From positions 3,237-67,236 of the forward strand of contig NZ_JAVRHY010000015.1 in NCBI RefSeq assembly GCF_031846305.1: a stretch of 64,000 nucleotides of DNA. The letters are read 5' to 3'. Positions 14,892-23,027 of this stretch are shown here, piece by piece (the stretch's first letter is position 1; each line of letters starts with the position of its first letter). Under the pieces are notes generated by a model, which had not been told where the DNA came from, searched no databases, and was given only the letters and a program-made list of their open reading frames with translations. This DNA comes from Spectribacter acetivorans. Lineage in GTDB: Bacteria > Pseudomonadota > Gammaproteobacteria > Nevskiales > Salinisphaeraceae. Position numbers and translations under genes: made by a program.

Positions 14892-16475
14892 ATGACCAAG
14901 ACCCGCAATCCCATCGGCTGGGGCTATCTCGAGGACCGGCTGGAGGACAAGCAGCGCGAGCGGATCCTGCCCGCGATCCAGATGTTTCTCGGCGGCGAGC
15001 TGGCCGAACACCGCCCGCCGCCGGACGATGCGGACGTGGCCATTCTCCGGGCAAAGCTGACCCCGCCCGACTCGTTGCGGGAGGTGATTGCCACCGACCA
15101 CGCTTCGGCACTGCTGCATGCCGCCGGGCGCAGCTTTCGCGATCTGGCCACGCTGCGGGCCGGGAACCCGGTGCCGGCCCCCGATCTGGTGGCCACCCCG
15201 CGCGACGAGAATGAACTGGCGGAAGTGCTGGCCTGGGCCTCGGATCAGAGCATCGCGGTGATTCCGTTCGGCGGCGGTTCCAGTGTCGTCGGCGGGGTGA
15301 ACCCGGAAGGCCTGGAGGACCGCAACGGCGTGGTCAGCCTGGACCTGCAGCAGTTGAATCAGGTGATCGAGGTGAGCGAGCGCGATCGCGTGGTGCATGC
15401 CCAGGCCGGCATTCTCGGCCCCGACCTGGACGCTGCGCTCAAGCCCCACGGACTGGCCGTTCGGCATTATCCGCAGTCCTACTTTCATTCCACGCTGGGC
15501 GGCTGGGTGGCCACCCGCGGGGCCGGCCATTTCTCCACCCTGCGGGCCAAGATCGAGGACCGCGTCCAGGCGCTGTCGGTGATGCTGCCGGATGGCCGCA
15601 TGGTGGAAACGCGGCCGCTGCCGGCCTCGAGCATCGGACCGGATCCCAACCGCCTGTGGTGCGGCAGCGAGGGGGCGCTGGGGGTGATTGTCGACGCCCG
15701 CCTGCGAGTGGTGGCCGACCCCGAGCACAAGCTGTCGCGATCGGTGGCGTTCGACGATTTCCCGGCGGCGCTGGAGGCCACCCGGGCCATTGTCCAGGCC
15801 GATCTGTGGCCGTCGCAGATGCGTGTGCTCGACCCCTACGAGAACCTGGTCTCCGGCGCGCTTTCCGGCAACCCCGGACAGGGCGCGCTGATGATCCTGG
15901 GCTTCGAGGGCGAGCGGGACCGCTCGCGCGACCTGGACGATGCCCTGGCCATTGCGCAGGATCACGGCGGCAGACCCAATCCGCCAGCGGACAGCAGCGG
16001 CAGTGGCGCCTGGCGCGATACCTTCTTCCGGCAGCCTTACTTGCGCGACGCGCTGCTGGATTACGCCCTGATCATGGACACCTTCGAAACCGCTGTGCCG
16101 TGGTCGGCGCTGCCGACCTTCTATCACGAGGTGCGCCAGGCCACGCTGGACGCGGTCAACGAGGTGGGCGGCACCGGCGGCGTGACCTGCCGGGTCACCC
16201 ACGCCTATCCGGACGGGGTGTGTCTCTACTTCTCGTTCTACGCGCCCGGCCGCCACGACTCGCTGGTCCAGCAATGGCGTGAAATCCGCGACGCGGGCGC
16301 CGACGCCGTGAACGCCGGCGGCGGCACCCAGAGCCATCATCACGCCATGGGCCGCGACCACCAGCGCTGGGCCCGCGAAGAGATTCCCGCCGCCTTCCGC
16401 GGCGCGGTGCGGGCGGCGCGCCAGGAGCTGGATCCCCGTGGCATCATGAACCCGGGGCTGTGGTTCGATACCTGA
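14892..16475 (+). CDS. FAD-binding oxidase, alkylglycerone-phosphate synthase-like
   Basis: A 527-residue flavoprotein of the VAO/PCMH fold. FAD-binding elements are 'VIPFGGGSSVVGGVNP' (pyrophosphate loop) and 'STLGGWVATRGAGHFSTLRAKIEDRV'-type segment in the centre; the His-rich 'SHHHAMGRDHQRW' near residue 480 matches the HHH motif of alkyldihydroxyacetonephosphate synthase. In eukaryotes that enzyme swaps an acyl for an alkyl chain in ether lipid synthesis; bacterial homologues are mostly uncharacterised and may oxidise hydroxy acids instead. 'EDRLEDKQRERI' N-terminus and length fit the AGPS-like branch. The macro-domain gene follows after 13 bases, suggesting co-transcription. Confidence 0.82.
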   Translation: MTKTRNPIGWGYLEDRLEDKQRERILPAIQMFLGGELAEHRPPPDDADVAILRAKLTPPDSLREVIATDHASALLHAAGRSFRDLATLRAGNPVPAPDLVATPRDENELAEVLAWASDQSIAVIPFGGGSSVVGGVNPEGLEDRNGVVSLDLQQLNQVIEVSERDRVVHAQAGILGPDLDAALKPHGLAVRHYPQSYFHSTLGGWVATRGAGHFSTLRAKIEDRVQALSVMLPDGRMVETRPLPASSIGPDPNRLWCGSEGALGVIVDARLRVVADPEHKLSRSVAFDDFPAALEATRAIVQADLWPSQMRVLDPYENLVSGALSGNPGQGALMILGFEGERDRSRDLDDALAIAQDHGGRPNPPADSSGSGAWRDTFFRQPYLRDALLDYALIMDTFETAVPWSALPTFYHEVRQATLDAVNEVGGTGGVTCRVTHAYPDGVCLYFSFYAPGRHDSLVQQWREIRDAGADAVNAGGGTQSHHHAMGRDHQRWAREEIPAAFRGAVRAARQELDPRGIMNPGLWFDT

Positions 16476-16488
16476 CGGGGACATCGCC

Positions 16489-17022
16489 ATGCGTGTGAAG
16501 GCGGAAAACCTGACGATCGACTGCGAAGTGGGCGACATCGCCGCCCAACCGGATATGGACGCGGTGGTCAACGCGGCCAACGCGCAGCTGATGATTGGCG
16601 GCGGCGTGGCCGGAGCGATTCATCGAGCAGCTGGCAAGGGCCTGGCCGAGGAATGCGCCCCGCTGGCCCCGCTTGCGCCGGGCGAGGCGGTGGTCACCAG
16701 CGGCCATAACCTGCCCAATCCCCACGTGATCCATTGCCTGGGGCCCGTCTACGGCCGGGACGAGCCGGCCGACCGGCTGCTGGCGGATTGCTATCGCAAT
16801 GCCTTGCAGTTGGCCGAGGAGAACGAACTGAAATCCCTGGCGTTTCCGGCGATTTCAACCGGGGCGTTCGGCTATCCGCTGCGGGCCGCCACCGAGATTG
16901 CCGTCGCCACCGTGCTGGATGCGGCGCCGAGACTGCACCGCGTGCGCCATGTCCGCTTCTGCCTGTTCAGCGAAGGCGACTACGATGTTTATGCCGAGAT
17001 TCTGGCAAGCCGGACCGGTTAA
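16489..17022 (+). CDS. macro domain ADP-ribose hydrolase (YmdB/MacroD-like)
   Basis: A 177-residue protein starting at ATG 16489, 13 bases after the flavoprotein stop. It is a stand-alone macro domain: 'VNAANAQLMIGGGVAGAIHRAAG' carries the catalytic Asn-Ala-Ala-Asn and the Gly-rich ADP-ribose loop, and 'FPAISTGAFGYPLRAAT' the second phosphate-binding loop. Homologues such as YmdB and MacroD remove O-acetyl groups from O-acetyl-ADP-ribose and can reverse mono-ADP-ribosylation of acidic residues; YmdB also modulates RNase III. Which role applies here is unknown. No sirtuin or ADP-ribosyltransferase gene is adjacent. Confidence 0.9.
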   Translation: MRVKAENLTIDCEVGDIAAQPDMDAVVNAANAQLMIGGGVAGAIHRAAGKGLAEECAPLAPLAPGEAVVTSGHNLPNPHVIHCLGPVYGRDEPADRLLADCYRNALQLAEENELKSLAFPAISTGAFGYPLRAATEIAVATVLDAAPRLHRVRHVRFCLFSEGDYDVYAEILASRTG

Positions 17023-17054
17023 CGCGCGTCCGGCCTGTTCCATCCCGTAGTGGC

Positions 17055-17678
17055 CTAGCTGCTACGCCACTGCGGCACCGCCAGCACGATCAGCCGTAGC
17101 TGTCGGGTGGTGGTGTTGATGATCTCCGCTTCGGCGTCGGCATCGTCCTCCGGCGCATTCAGGATCAGATCGGTGGCTTCCGTCACGGCGGCCACGATCA
17201 GCCCGGCAATCATCCGCAGATCGCCGGCCGACCAGCGATCCAGCACCGGGAAACGTCCCAGGTCGGTGGCTAGTTCGCTCACGAACAGCTGGATGCCGTT
17301 GTGGATGCCGTGGCGCAGGGTGGCCACGCCGCCGAAGCGCTCACGCATGATGAAGTGGAAGTGCAGCCGGTTGGCCTGGACGTAGTGAACGTAGGTGGTG
17401 ACTGAACTGCGGATCACCTGCTCATGGGGCACCGGCTGTTCCCGGGCCTCCCGCATCATCCGGCGCAGGGTGCGCAGGCTCTCGTCCACCAGCGCCAGCC
17501 CCAGCGCCTCCATGCTCTCGAAGTGCCGATAGAACGCGGTCGGCACGATGCCCACCGACTGCGTGAGCTTGCGCAGCGACAGGGCGTCGAAGCTGCGCCC
17601 GCGGGCAACCTGGCGCAGCGCCGCGTCCATCAGCGCCTTGCGGGTGGTTTCGCCGCGGCCGGCCCGGCGCGCGGTCAT
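17055..17678 (-). CDS. TetR family fatty-acid desaturation repressor (DesT/FabR-like)
   Basis: A 207-residue regulator. ATG 17678 is chosen because it aligns with FabR; the frame is open up to 17783 but the extension is not family-like. The TetR helix-turn-helix lies at about residues 10-55: 'DALSLRKLTQSVGIVPTAFY' followed by Arg-His-Phe. The text 'LGLALVDESLRTLRRMMREA' is close to FabR and DesT. These proteins sense the unsaturated to saturated acyl-CoA or acyl-ACP ratio and repress desaturase or fabA/fabB genes. It is divergent from the ferredoxin reductase and desaturase genes, the same arrangement as desT-desCB in Pseudomonas, so those genes are its likely targets. Upstream sequence has matching operator candidates. 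Confidence 0.88.
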   Translation of the reverse strand: MTARRAGRGETTRKALMDAALRQVARGRSFDALSLRKLTQSVGIVPTAFYRHFESMEALGLALVDESLRTLRRMMREAREQPVPHEQVIRSSVTTYVHYVQANRLHFHFIMRERFGGVATLRHGIHNGIQLFVSELATDLGRFPVLDRWSAGDLRMIAGLIVAAVTEATDLILNAPEDDADAEAEIINTTTRQLRLIVLAVPQWRSS

Positions 17679-17700
17679 CGCTGTGACCTTTTCCTGTGAA

Positions 17701-17752
17701 TGACTGTTGACACGGCTGGGTGGTGTCTTTGCGAGCGCAGTGACTGTTGACA
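17701..17752. repeat. direct repeat TGACTGTTGACA in the desT-desC intergenic region
   Basis: The 12-mer TGACTGTTGACA occurs at 17701-17712 and again at 17741-17752, exactly 40 bp apart, roughly four helical turns. A shorter related block GTGTTGAC is at 17793-17800. All lie upstream of both divergent genes and could be regulator half-sites or alternative -35 elements. Confidence 0.55.
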
Positions 17753-17784
17753 TAAAGCTATCGTTACCTGCCGTAATTGGCAAA

Positions 17785-17800
17785 GTGAACAGGTGTTGAC
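17785..17800. promoter_or_regulatory. candidate DesT/FabR operator overlapping a -35 box
   Basis: GTGAACA-GG-TGTTGAC is an inverted repeat with 7-base arms matching at 6 of 7 positions and a two-base spacer, similar in architecture to FabR/DesT operators (ACA-NN-TGT core). It overlaps TTGACA (17796-17801), the best -35 candidate for the ferredoxin reductase gene, so binding would block transcription. The link to the adjacent repressor is inference. Confidence 0.55.
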
Positions 17801-17824
17801 ATTATGCATTCCGGGCTGCATTGT
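17796..17824 (+). promoter_or_regulatory. candidate promoter of the ferredoxin reductase-desaturase genes
   Basis: Consensus -35 TTGACA at 17796-17801, 17-bp spacer, then CATTGT (17819-17824) as a weak -10. The start codon at 17857 is 32 bases further. A near palindrome TTGTG-N-AC...GT-N-CACAA (17821-17840) covers the start-site region and may be a second operator. Confidence 0.45.
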
Positions 17825-17856
17825 GTACACACGTTCACAAACGATCGTGACTCTCG

Positions 17857-18969
17857 ATGCTGACCACCACAACCCGTCTGGCCCGCGCCACCGCGACCAC
17901 GCTGCTGCGTTCCCGTCTGACCCGGGCACTGGCGTTTCCGCATGATGTGGACCGTTACCTGGAACTGGTCGATCCGCTCTGGGCTCACGGCGAAATCCGC
18001 GCCCGTCTGCTGGCGCGCGACGTCGAAACCGACGACTGCGTCACGCTGACGCTGGCGCCCAACGGCCGCTGGCCGGGCATTGCGGCCGGCCAGCACGTGC
18101 AGGTCGGTGTGGAGATTGACGGCCTGCGGCATACCCGCTGCTTCACGGTGTCCAGTTCCGCCCACCGGGCGGATGGCTGCATCACCCTGACGGTGAAGGC
18201 GCAGCCGGATGGCCGGGTATCGCGTCATCTGGTTGACGCGGCGCAGCCGGGAAGTGTTGTCACGCTCTCGGCGCCGGCCGGGCAGTTCGTGCTGCCCGAC
18301 GAGCGCCCGCGCCGGCTGCTTCTGATCACCGGCGGCAGCGGCATCACGCCGGCCATGGCCATGCTGCGCACGCTGATCGACGAGGGCCATGACGGCGAGG
18401 TGGTTTTCATCCACTACGCGCGGCGCTATGAGGATCTGATCTTCGGCGAGGAACTCGCCGGGGCCGCCGCCCGGTACCCGTGGCTGCGCCTGATTCGCGT
18501 GATCACCGGTGAGCCGCCGCGGGGTGATGACCTCGGCGACCGTTTCTCGGCCGAACAGCTCGCCGACGTGCTGCCGGACTGGCGCGACTACGCCGCCTAT
18601 GCCTGCGGGCCGGCGCCGCTGATCGAGGCCGTGCAGACGCACTGGCGCGAGCAGGCACCGAACAAAACACTGCAGATCGAGTTTTTCCAGCCGCCCCGGT
18701 CCACGGGCCCGGTCAGCGGCGGTCGGGTGGCGTTCGCCGGCAGCGATCTCGCTGTCACCGACAACGGGGCGTCCCTGCTGGAACAGGCCGAAGCCGCCGG
18801 GCTGACACCGGAATACGGCTGCCGCATGGGCATCTGCCATAGCTGCACCTGCCGCAAGACGGCCGGCCGGGTGAAGAACATGATCTCCGGCCGCGAGTCC
18901 GGCGACGGGGACGAGGAGATTCAGCCCTGCGTATCCGTGCCCGTGGGTGACGTGACGCTGAACCTCTGA
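17857..18969 (+). CDS. ferredoxin reductase with C-terminal 2Fe-2S domain (DesC-like)
   Basis: A 370-residue electron-transfer protein from ATG 17857. Order of domains: N-terminal extension (1-45), FAD-binding domain (about 45-145; 'RCFTVSSSAHRADG' is the Arg-x-Tyr/Phe-Ser/Thr flavin motif), NAD(P)H domain (about 150-275; 'LLITGGSGITPAMAM', 'AYACGPAPLIEA') and a plant-type [2Fe-2S] ferredoxin domain (about 285-370) with Cys ligands in 'YGCRMGICHSCTCRKTAG' and 'IQPCVSVP'. It should pass electrons from NADPH to the desaturase encoded 128 bp downstream. The pair plus the divergent TetR gene matches the DesT-DesCB system of Pseudomonas aeruginosa. Start choice is supported by the position of the operator and promoter just upstream. 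Confidence 0.9.
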   Translation: MLTTTTRLARATATTLLRSRLTRALAFPHDVDRYLELVDPLWAHGEIRARLLARDVETDDCVTLTLAPNGRWPGIAAGQHVQVGVEIDGLRHTRCFTVSSSAHRADGCITLTVKAQPDGRVSRHLVDAAQPGSVVTLSAPAGQFVLPDERPRRLLLITGGSGITPAMAMLRTLIDEGHDGEVVFIHYARRYEDLIFGEELAGAAARYPWLRLIRVITGEPPRGDDLGDRFSAEQLADVLPDWRDYAAYACGPAPLIEAVQTHWREQAPNKTLQIEFFQPPRSTGPVSGGRVAFAGSDLAVTDNGASLLEQAEAAGLTPEYGCRMGICHSCTCRKTAGRVKNMISGRESGDGDEEIQPCVSVPVGDVTLNL

Positions 18970-18983
18970 TCACGAATCTAAGT

Positions 18984-19069
18984 CCTCTCCTTCGATGGGG
19001 GAGGGTCCGGGCGAGGGTGAGGCCAAGTCGTTTCCCCTCTCCCCAACCCCTCTCCCGCGGGGAGAGGGG
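18984..19069. repeat. CCCTCTCCC-type repeat between reductase and desaturase genes
   Basis: A composite repeat: a CCTCTCC/GGGGGAGG arm pair at its left part and a perfect 10-base hairpin CCCCTCTCCC (19047-19056) with GGGAGAGGGG (19060-19069). It fills the gap inside the presumed desC-desB transcript, where it could act as an mRNA stabiliser or attenuator, but the same element elsewhere suggests a REP-like repeat. Confidence 0.7.
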
Positions 19070-19097
19070 CTTCGAACCGGAACCTGGGAGTCTGACA

Positions 19098-20198
19098 ATG
19101 ACCGACGAAATCCCGAACCTGACCAACGAACAGCTCGACGCCTTCGGCGCCGAACTGGACGCTATCCGCGAACGCGTGCTCGACGACCTGGGCGAACGCG
19201 ACGCCGATTACATCCGCGGCATGATCCGCACCCAACGGGGACTGGAAGTCTCCGGACGGGCACTGCTGTTCGCCTCGATCTTCCCCCCGGCCTGGCTGGC
19301 GGGCACCGCTGCACTGGCCGCGTCCAAGATCCTGGACAACATGGAGATCGGCCACAACGTCATGCACGGCCAGTACGACTGGATGAATGACCCGGCCATC
19401 CACTCGGCCAATTTCGAGTGGGACACCGCCTCGCCGGCGTCGCAGTGGAAGCATTCCCACAACTACCTGCACCACACCTTCACCAATATCGTGGGCAAGG
19501 ATCGCGACGTGGGCTACGGCATCCTGCGGATGTCCGACGAACAGCGCTGGCGTCCCTATTACCTGGGCAATCCGGTCTACGCGTTCTTTCTTGCGGTGCT
19601 GTTCCAGTGGGGCGTGGCGCTGCACGATCTGGAAGTGGACCGCATCGGCCAGAAGGACGACATGGGCCGCGCCGAGCGTCTCAAGCGCGCCGGTCAGATC
19701 TGGCGCAAGTCCCGCGGCCAGCTGGCCAAGGATTACGCGCTGTTCCCGCTGCTGGCCGGTCCGTTCGCGCCGCTGGTGTTTGCCGGCAATCTGGGCGCCA
19801 ACCTGAGCCGCAATCTCTGGTCGTTCATGATCATCTTCTGTGGCCATTTCCCGGACGGGGTGGAGCAGTTCACCGAAGAAGGCACGCGGGAGGAGACCCG
19901 CGGGCAGTGGTATCTGCGCCAGCTGCTGGGCTCGGCGAACATCCGCGGTAGCAAGCTGTTCCACGTGATGTCCGGCAATCTCAGCCATCAGATCGAGCAT
20001 CACCTGTTCCCGGATCTGCCGGCTCACCGCTACGCCGAGATCAGCGAGGAGGTGCAGGAAATCTGCGGGCGCTATGGCATCGCCTACAACAGCGCCAGCC
20101 TCGCCCGACAGTTCGGCACCACGGTGAAGCGCATCGCCAAGCTGGCGCTGCCGCCGCGGTCGGCGCTACCCTTCGCGAGACAGCCTGTTGCCGCCTGA
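19098..20198 (+). CDS. membrane fatty acid desaturase (DesB-like, acyl-CoA/acyl-lipid type)
   Basis: A 366-residue integral membrane di-iron desaturase; ATG 19098 follows GGGAG. The three histidine boxes are 'GHNVMHGQYDW', 'WKHSHNYLHHTF' and 'SHQIEHHLFPDLPAHRY', the last of the HxxHH type with Gln replacing the first His, as in front-end and DesB-like desaturases. Two pairs of hydrophobic helices (about 55-95 and 205-265) surround them. It would introduce a cis double bond into acyl chains using oxygen and electrons from the reductase encoded immediately upstream, and is presumably repressed by the divergent TetR protein. Acyl-CoA rather than phospholipid substrate is inferred from the Pseudomonas DesB parallel. 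Confidence 0.9.
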   Translation: MTDEIPNLTNEQLDAFGAELDAIRERVLDDLGERDADYIRGMIRTQRGLEVSGRALLFASIFPPAWLAGTAALAASKILDNMEIGHNVMHGQYDWMNDPAIHSANFEWDTASPASQWKHSHNYLHHTFTNIVGKDRDVGYGILRMSDEQRWRPYYLGNPVYAFFLAVLFQWGVALHDLEVDRIGQKDDMGRAERLKRAGQIWRKSRGQLAKDYALFPLLAGPFAPLVFAGNLGANLSRNLWSFMIIFCGHFPDGVEQFTEEGTREETRGQWYLRQLLGSANIRGSKLFHVMSGNLSHQIEHHLFPDLPAHRYAEISEEVQEICGRYGIAYNSASLARQFGTTVKRIAKLALPPRSALPFARQPVAA

Positions 20199-20202
20199 TG
20201 CC

Positions 20203-20418
20203 ATGCCCGGAAAAATCGAGATTGCCAAGGACGTCGTCGAGGTTGCCGTGCAGTCCGGCGCCGAGCGCGCCGGGCGCATCGCCGGCGCGGTGACGCGCAC
20301 GGTGGGCGAGATCACCGGCGAGGTAGGCGGCTGGTTCACCGACATCTTCGAGATGATGGATGCCGCCGACCGGGCGGAGGCGGATCGCGAGGCGGACGAG
20401 ACCGACCACGATCGGTAG
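20203..20418 (+). CDS. small conserved-looking hypothetical protein
   Basis: A 71-residue protein from ATG 20203, starting 5 bases after the desaturase stop and ending 10 bases before the thioesterase start, so it is probably co-transcribed with both. The first half 'IEIAKDVVEVAVQSGAERAG' and 'IAGAVTRTVGEITGEVGGWF' looks like an amphipathic helix with small residues; the last 20 residues are strongly acidic with alternating Arg and Glu/Asp. No signal peptide or known domain. It may be a small membrane-associated helix protein, but no function can be assigned. Confidence 0.55.
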   Translation: MPGKIEIAKDVVEVAVQSGAERAGRIAGAVTRTVGEITGEVGGWFTDIFEMMDAADRAEADREADETDHDR

Positions 20419-20427
20419 ACTGCCCGC

Positions 20428-20856
20428 ATGGCAGATGCCGATGCGACATTCCGCTTCTCCCACCCCCTGCGCGTGCGCTGGGCCGAATGCGATCTGCAAG
20501 GGATCGTGTTCTTCGGCCGCTACTACGAATATTTCGATATCGGTATGACCGAGTACCTGCGGGCCCTGGGCGTGGCCTACCCGCGGGACTTCCTGGCCGC
20601 CGGCGGCGATCTGTTCATCAAGCACAGCGAGTGCGATCACCAGGGCTCCGCCCGCTTCGACGAAATCGTCGACATCGACACTCGCATCGCCCGGCTCGGG
20701 CGATCCTCCATCGTGTTCGAATTTCGCGTGGCGCGCGCCGGCGAGGCGCTGGCGACAGGGCAGATCGTCTACGTGTTTGCCGATCCGGAGGCGCGCGAAA
20801 CCCTGGCATTGCCGGCCGAATTCAGGGACGCCGTGGAACGATTCGAGGCGGATTGA
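20428..20856 (+). CDS. YbgC/4-hydroxybenzoyl-CoA thioesterase family protein
   Basis: A 142-residue single hotdog-fold acyl-CoA thioesterase. The family signature is at residues 17-36: 'VRWAECDLQGIVFFGRYYEY', where the Asp (usually Asp in the D-x-x-G-x-V/I-x-x-x-x-Y pattern) is the catalytic acid. The mature enzyme would be a cytosolic tetramer cleaving acyl-CoA thioesters. Start ATG 20428 lies 10 bases after the small hypothetical gene. Position next to a desaturase suggests a role in fatty acyl-CoA turnover, but YbgC-type specificity for short chains or aromatic acids cannot be excluded. Confidence 0.88.
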   Translation: MADADATFRFSHPLRVRWAECDLQGIVFFGRYYEYFDIGMTEYLRALGVAYPRDFLAAGGDLFIKHSECDHQGSARFDEIVDIDTRIARLGRSSIVFEFRVARAGEALATGQIVYVFADPEARETLALPAEFRDAVERFEAD

Positions 20857-20978
20857 TCCAACAGGGAAGATCACCGCTTATTTGCGGGCCATTCGAAGCG
20901 ACCGGGTTGTGCAATCATCGCCGATAGCGGTCTGACTGTACTGACCTGAATTCGCAAGCAATCCGACGCGAGGAAATC

Positions 20979-21674
20979 ATGACGAACGCTGACGATCGGG
21001 TACTACTCATCACTGGCGCCTCCAGCGGCATCGGCGCGGCGACCGCCCGGGCGGCCGTGACCGCCGGCTTCCGGGTGGCACTGGCCGCCCGCCGCCGGGA
21101 CAAACTGGTCGATCTGGCCGCGGAACTGGGGGGTGACGAGCATGCCCTGGCCATCGACTGCGACGTGACCGACTACCCCGCCCAGGAGGCGATGGTGGCC
21201 GAGACCGTGGCCCACTTCGGCCGGCTGGATGCGGTGTTCGCCAACGCCGGTCGCGGTGGCGAGCCTGGTGGTTTCTCCGGCGCCGACCCCGATGTGTGGC
21301 GCGACATGACGCTGATCAACGTGCTCGGCGTGGCCTACACCCTGCGCGCCGCGATGGCCGAACTGAAGAAGACGAAGGGTCATATCCTTCTGACCAGTTC
21401 CGCGGCCGGCCGGGCCACGATTCCGGGCTCCATGTATTCCGCCACCAAGTGGGCGGTGACCGGCATGGGCTACAACGTGCGTGAGGAGGTCAAGGACGAG
21501 GGCATCCGCACCACGCTGATCGAGCCGGGTATGGTCGATACCCCGTTCTTCGACGAGCCGAAGCCGGGCGTGCTGCAGGCCGAGGATGTCGCCGACGCTG
21601 TGGTCTGGGCGCTGACCCGGCCGCGCCGGGTGGATGTGAACGAGATATTCCTGCGGCCGGCTCCCGTCTCGTGA
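20979..21674 (+). CDS. short-chain dehydrogenase/reductase
   Basis: A 231-residue classical SDR with AGGAAA six bases before ATG 20979. NAD(P)-binding 'LLITGASSGIGAATARA' (residues 8-24), 'VFANAGRGGEP', catalytic Ser in 'HILLTSSAAGRAT' and 'YSATKWAV' (Tyr-x-x-x-Lys) are all intact. Arg residues after the second strand ('LAARRRDKL') suggest NADPH preference. The substrate is unknown. Its stop overlaps the GTG start of the next gene (a second NAD(P)-dependent oxidoreductase) as GTGA, so the two are translationally coupled and likely work in one pathway. Confidence 0.9.
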   Translation: MTNADDRVLLITGASSGIGAATARAAVTAGFRVALAARRRDKLVDLAAELGGDEHALAIDCDVTDYPAQEAMVAETVAHFGRLDAVFANAGRGGEPGGFSGADPDVWRDMTLINVLGVAYTLRAAMAELKKTKGHILLTSSAAGRATIPGSMYSATKWAVTGMGYNVREEVKDEGIRTTLIEPGMVDTPFFDEPKPGVLQAEDVADAVVWALTRPRRVDVNEIFLRPAPVS

Positions 21675-22882
21675 CGGCGGACGATCGGTCGTCGCGCCGG
21701 TTCGATTTCATCCTGTTCGGGGCCACCGGTTTCGCCGGCGGCCTCACCGCCGAATACTTGGCGACCCAGCCGGATTGCGCCGGGCTGACCTGGGCGCTGG
21801 CCGGGCGCAATCTGGCCCGCCTGGAGGATGTCCGAGCAAAGCTGGCGGCACTGAATCCCGATCTCGCCGAACTGCCACTGATCGAAATCGATCTGGCCGA
21901 TGCCGATCGGCTGCAGGCGGTGGTCGCCGAGGCCCGGGCCGTGGCCACGACGGTCGGGCCCTACATCCATTACGGCGAGCCGCTGGTGGCCGCTGCCGCG
22001 GCGGCCGGCACCGATTATCTGGACCTGACCGGCGAACCCGAGTTCGTGGACCGGATGCTGGCGACCTACGACCAGCCGGCCCGTGAGAGCGGGGCGCGCA
22101 TTGTGCACTGCTGCGGATTCGATTCCATTCCGCATGATCTCGGGGCGCAGTTCACCGTCGAGCAACTGCCGACCGATCAGCCGCTGACCGTGGAGGGTTT
22201 CGTGCGCGCGGGCGGCCGGCCCTCCGGCGGCACCTGGCATTCCGCCATCCACGCCTTCAGCCGGGCGCGGGGCTATGCCGCCCAGCGCCGACGTCAACAT
22301 CGGGATTCACCGGGGAGCAACGGCGCCCGGCGCGTGCGGGGCACGCCGCCCGGGGTTCGCTGGGAGGCTCGACTGCAGGTCTGGGTCTGCCCCTTTCCCA
22401 GTATCGACCCGCAGGTAGTCAAGCGCTCGGCCCGGGTGCTGACGGCGTACGGCCCGGATTTCCGCTATGGCCACTACGTGGCAGTGCGACGACTGCCGAT
22501 GCTGGCGGCCGGGGTGGCGGGAGTCGGCGCCCTGTTCATCGGCGCCCAGGTGCCGCCGGTGCGCAAGGCGCTGCTGGCGATGCGGGCCCCCGGCGAGGGG
22601 CCGGACGAGGCCGAGCGCGCCCGCGGCTGGTTCGAGGTGCATTTCCTGGGGCGCGCGGCGGATGGTCAATCCGTGCATACCCGGGTCAGCGGCGGCGATC
22701 CCGGTTACGACGAAACCGCCCGCATGCTGGGCGAATCGCTGCTCTGTTTGGCCCATGACGAAGCGGCGGCGCGTCCCGGCATCGGCACCCCGGCAACCGT
22801 GCTGGGACTACCGCTGCGGCAACGGCTGCAACGCGCCGGCATGGGATTCGACGTGGTCTCGACCTGGCGCGATCTGACCTGA
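21671..22882 (+). CDS. saccharopine dehydrogenase-like / trans-acting enoyl reductase family protein
   Basis: A 403-residue protein from GTG 21671, overlapping the SDR stop by 4 bases. The N-terminal Rossmann fold is 'FILFGATGFAGGLTAEYLAT' with 'GRNLARLEDVR' for NADPH ribose phosphate contact; 'VVATTVGPYIHYGEPLVAAA' pattern is shared with saccharopine dehydrogenase NADP-binding domains. A hydrophobic segment at about residues 275-295 ('LAAGVAGVGALFIGAQVP') could be membrane associated. Relatives in mycobacteria act as trans enoyl reductases in lipid synthesis; most proteobacterial members are uncharacterised. Coupling with an SDR suggests a lipid-modifying step. True lysine metabolism is unlikely given the missing C-terminal domain. 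Confidence 0.8.
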   Translation: MTADDRSSRRFDFILFGATGFAGGLTAEYLATQPDCAGLTWALAGRNLARLEDVRAKLAALNPDLAELPLIEIDLADADRLQAVVAEARAVATTVGPYIHYGEPLVAAAAAAGTDYLDLTGEPEFVDRMLATYDQPARESGARIVHCCGFDSIPHDLGAQFTVEQLPTDQPLTVEGFVRAGGRPSGGTWHSAIHAFSRARGYAAQRRRQHRDSPGSNGARRVRGTPPGVRWEARLQVWVCPFPSIDPQVVKRSARVLTAYGPDFRYGHYVAVRRLPMLAAGVAGVGALFIGAQVPPVRKALLAMRAPGEGPDEAERARGWFEVHFLGRAADGQSVHTRVSGGDPGYDETARMLGESLLCLAHDEAAARPGIGTPATVLGLPLRQRLQRAGMGFDVVSTWRDLT

Positions 22883-22894
22883 CGGCCGGCGCAA

Positions 22895-22975
22895 CCAGGC
22901 CGAACAATAAATAAAACATATGCAATAACTAATGAACTTTAATTTTTATTTATACAAATGCTGCGCTAATTTCGC
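22895..22975. promoter_or_regulatory. AT-rich promoter region of the class I aldolase gene
   Basis: About 80 bp of strongly AT-rich sequence in an otherwise GC-rich window, directly upstream of the aldolase gene. It contains TAA-N7-TTA at 22940-22952, which fits the TNA-N7-TNA pattern of LysR-type CbbR sites, but such matches are easily found by chance in AT-rich DNA. It may also be a UP element or a bend. The contrast in base composition is the solid observation. Confidence 0.45.
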
Positions 22976-23027
22976 CGTCCACTAGTGGAGGCTGACCTCC
23001 CCGAAGTCCACAGCGCTGGAGGACGCG

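Noticed and set aside
13187..15214. Long plus-strand frame opposite oligopeptidase B
   Set aside because: Antisense shadow; the minus strand has the complete catalytic triad and family spacing of PtrB.
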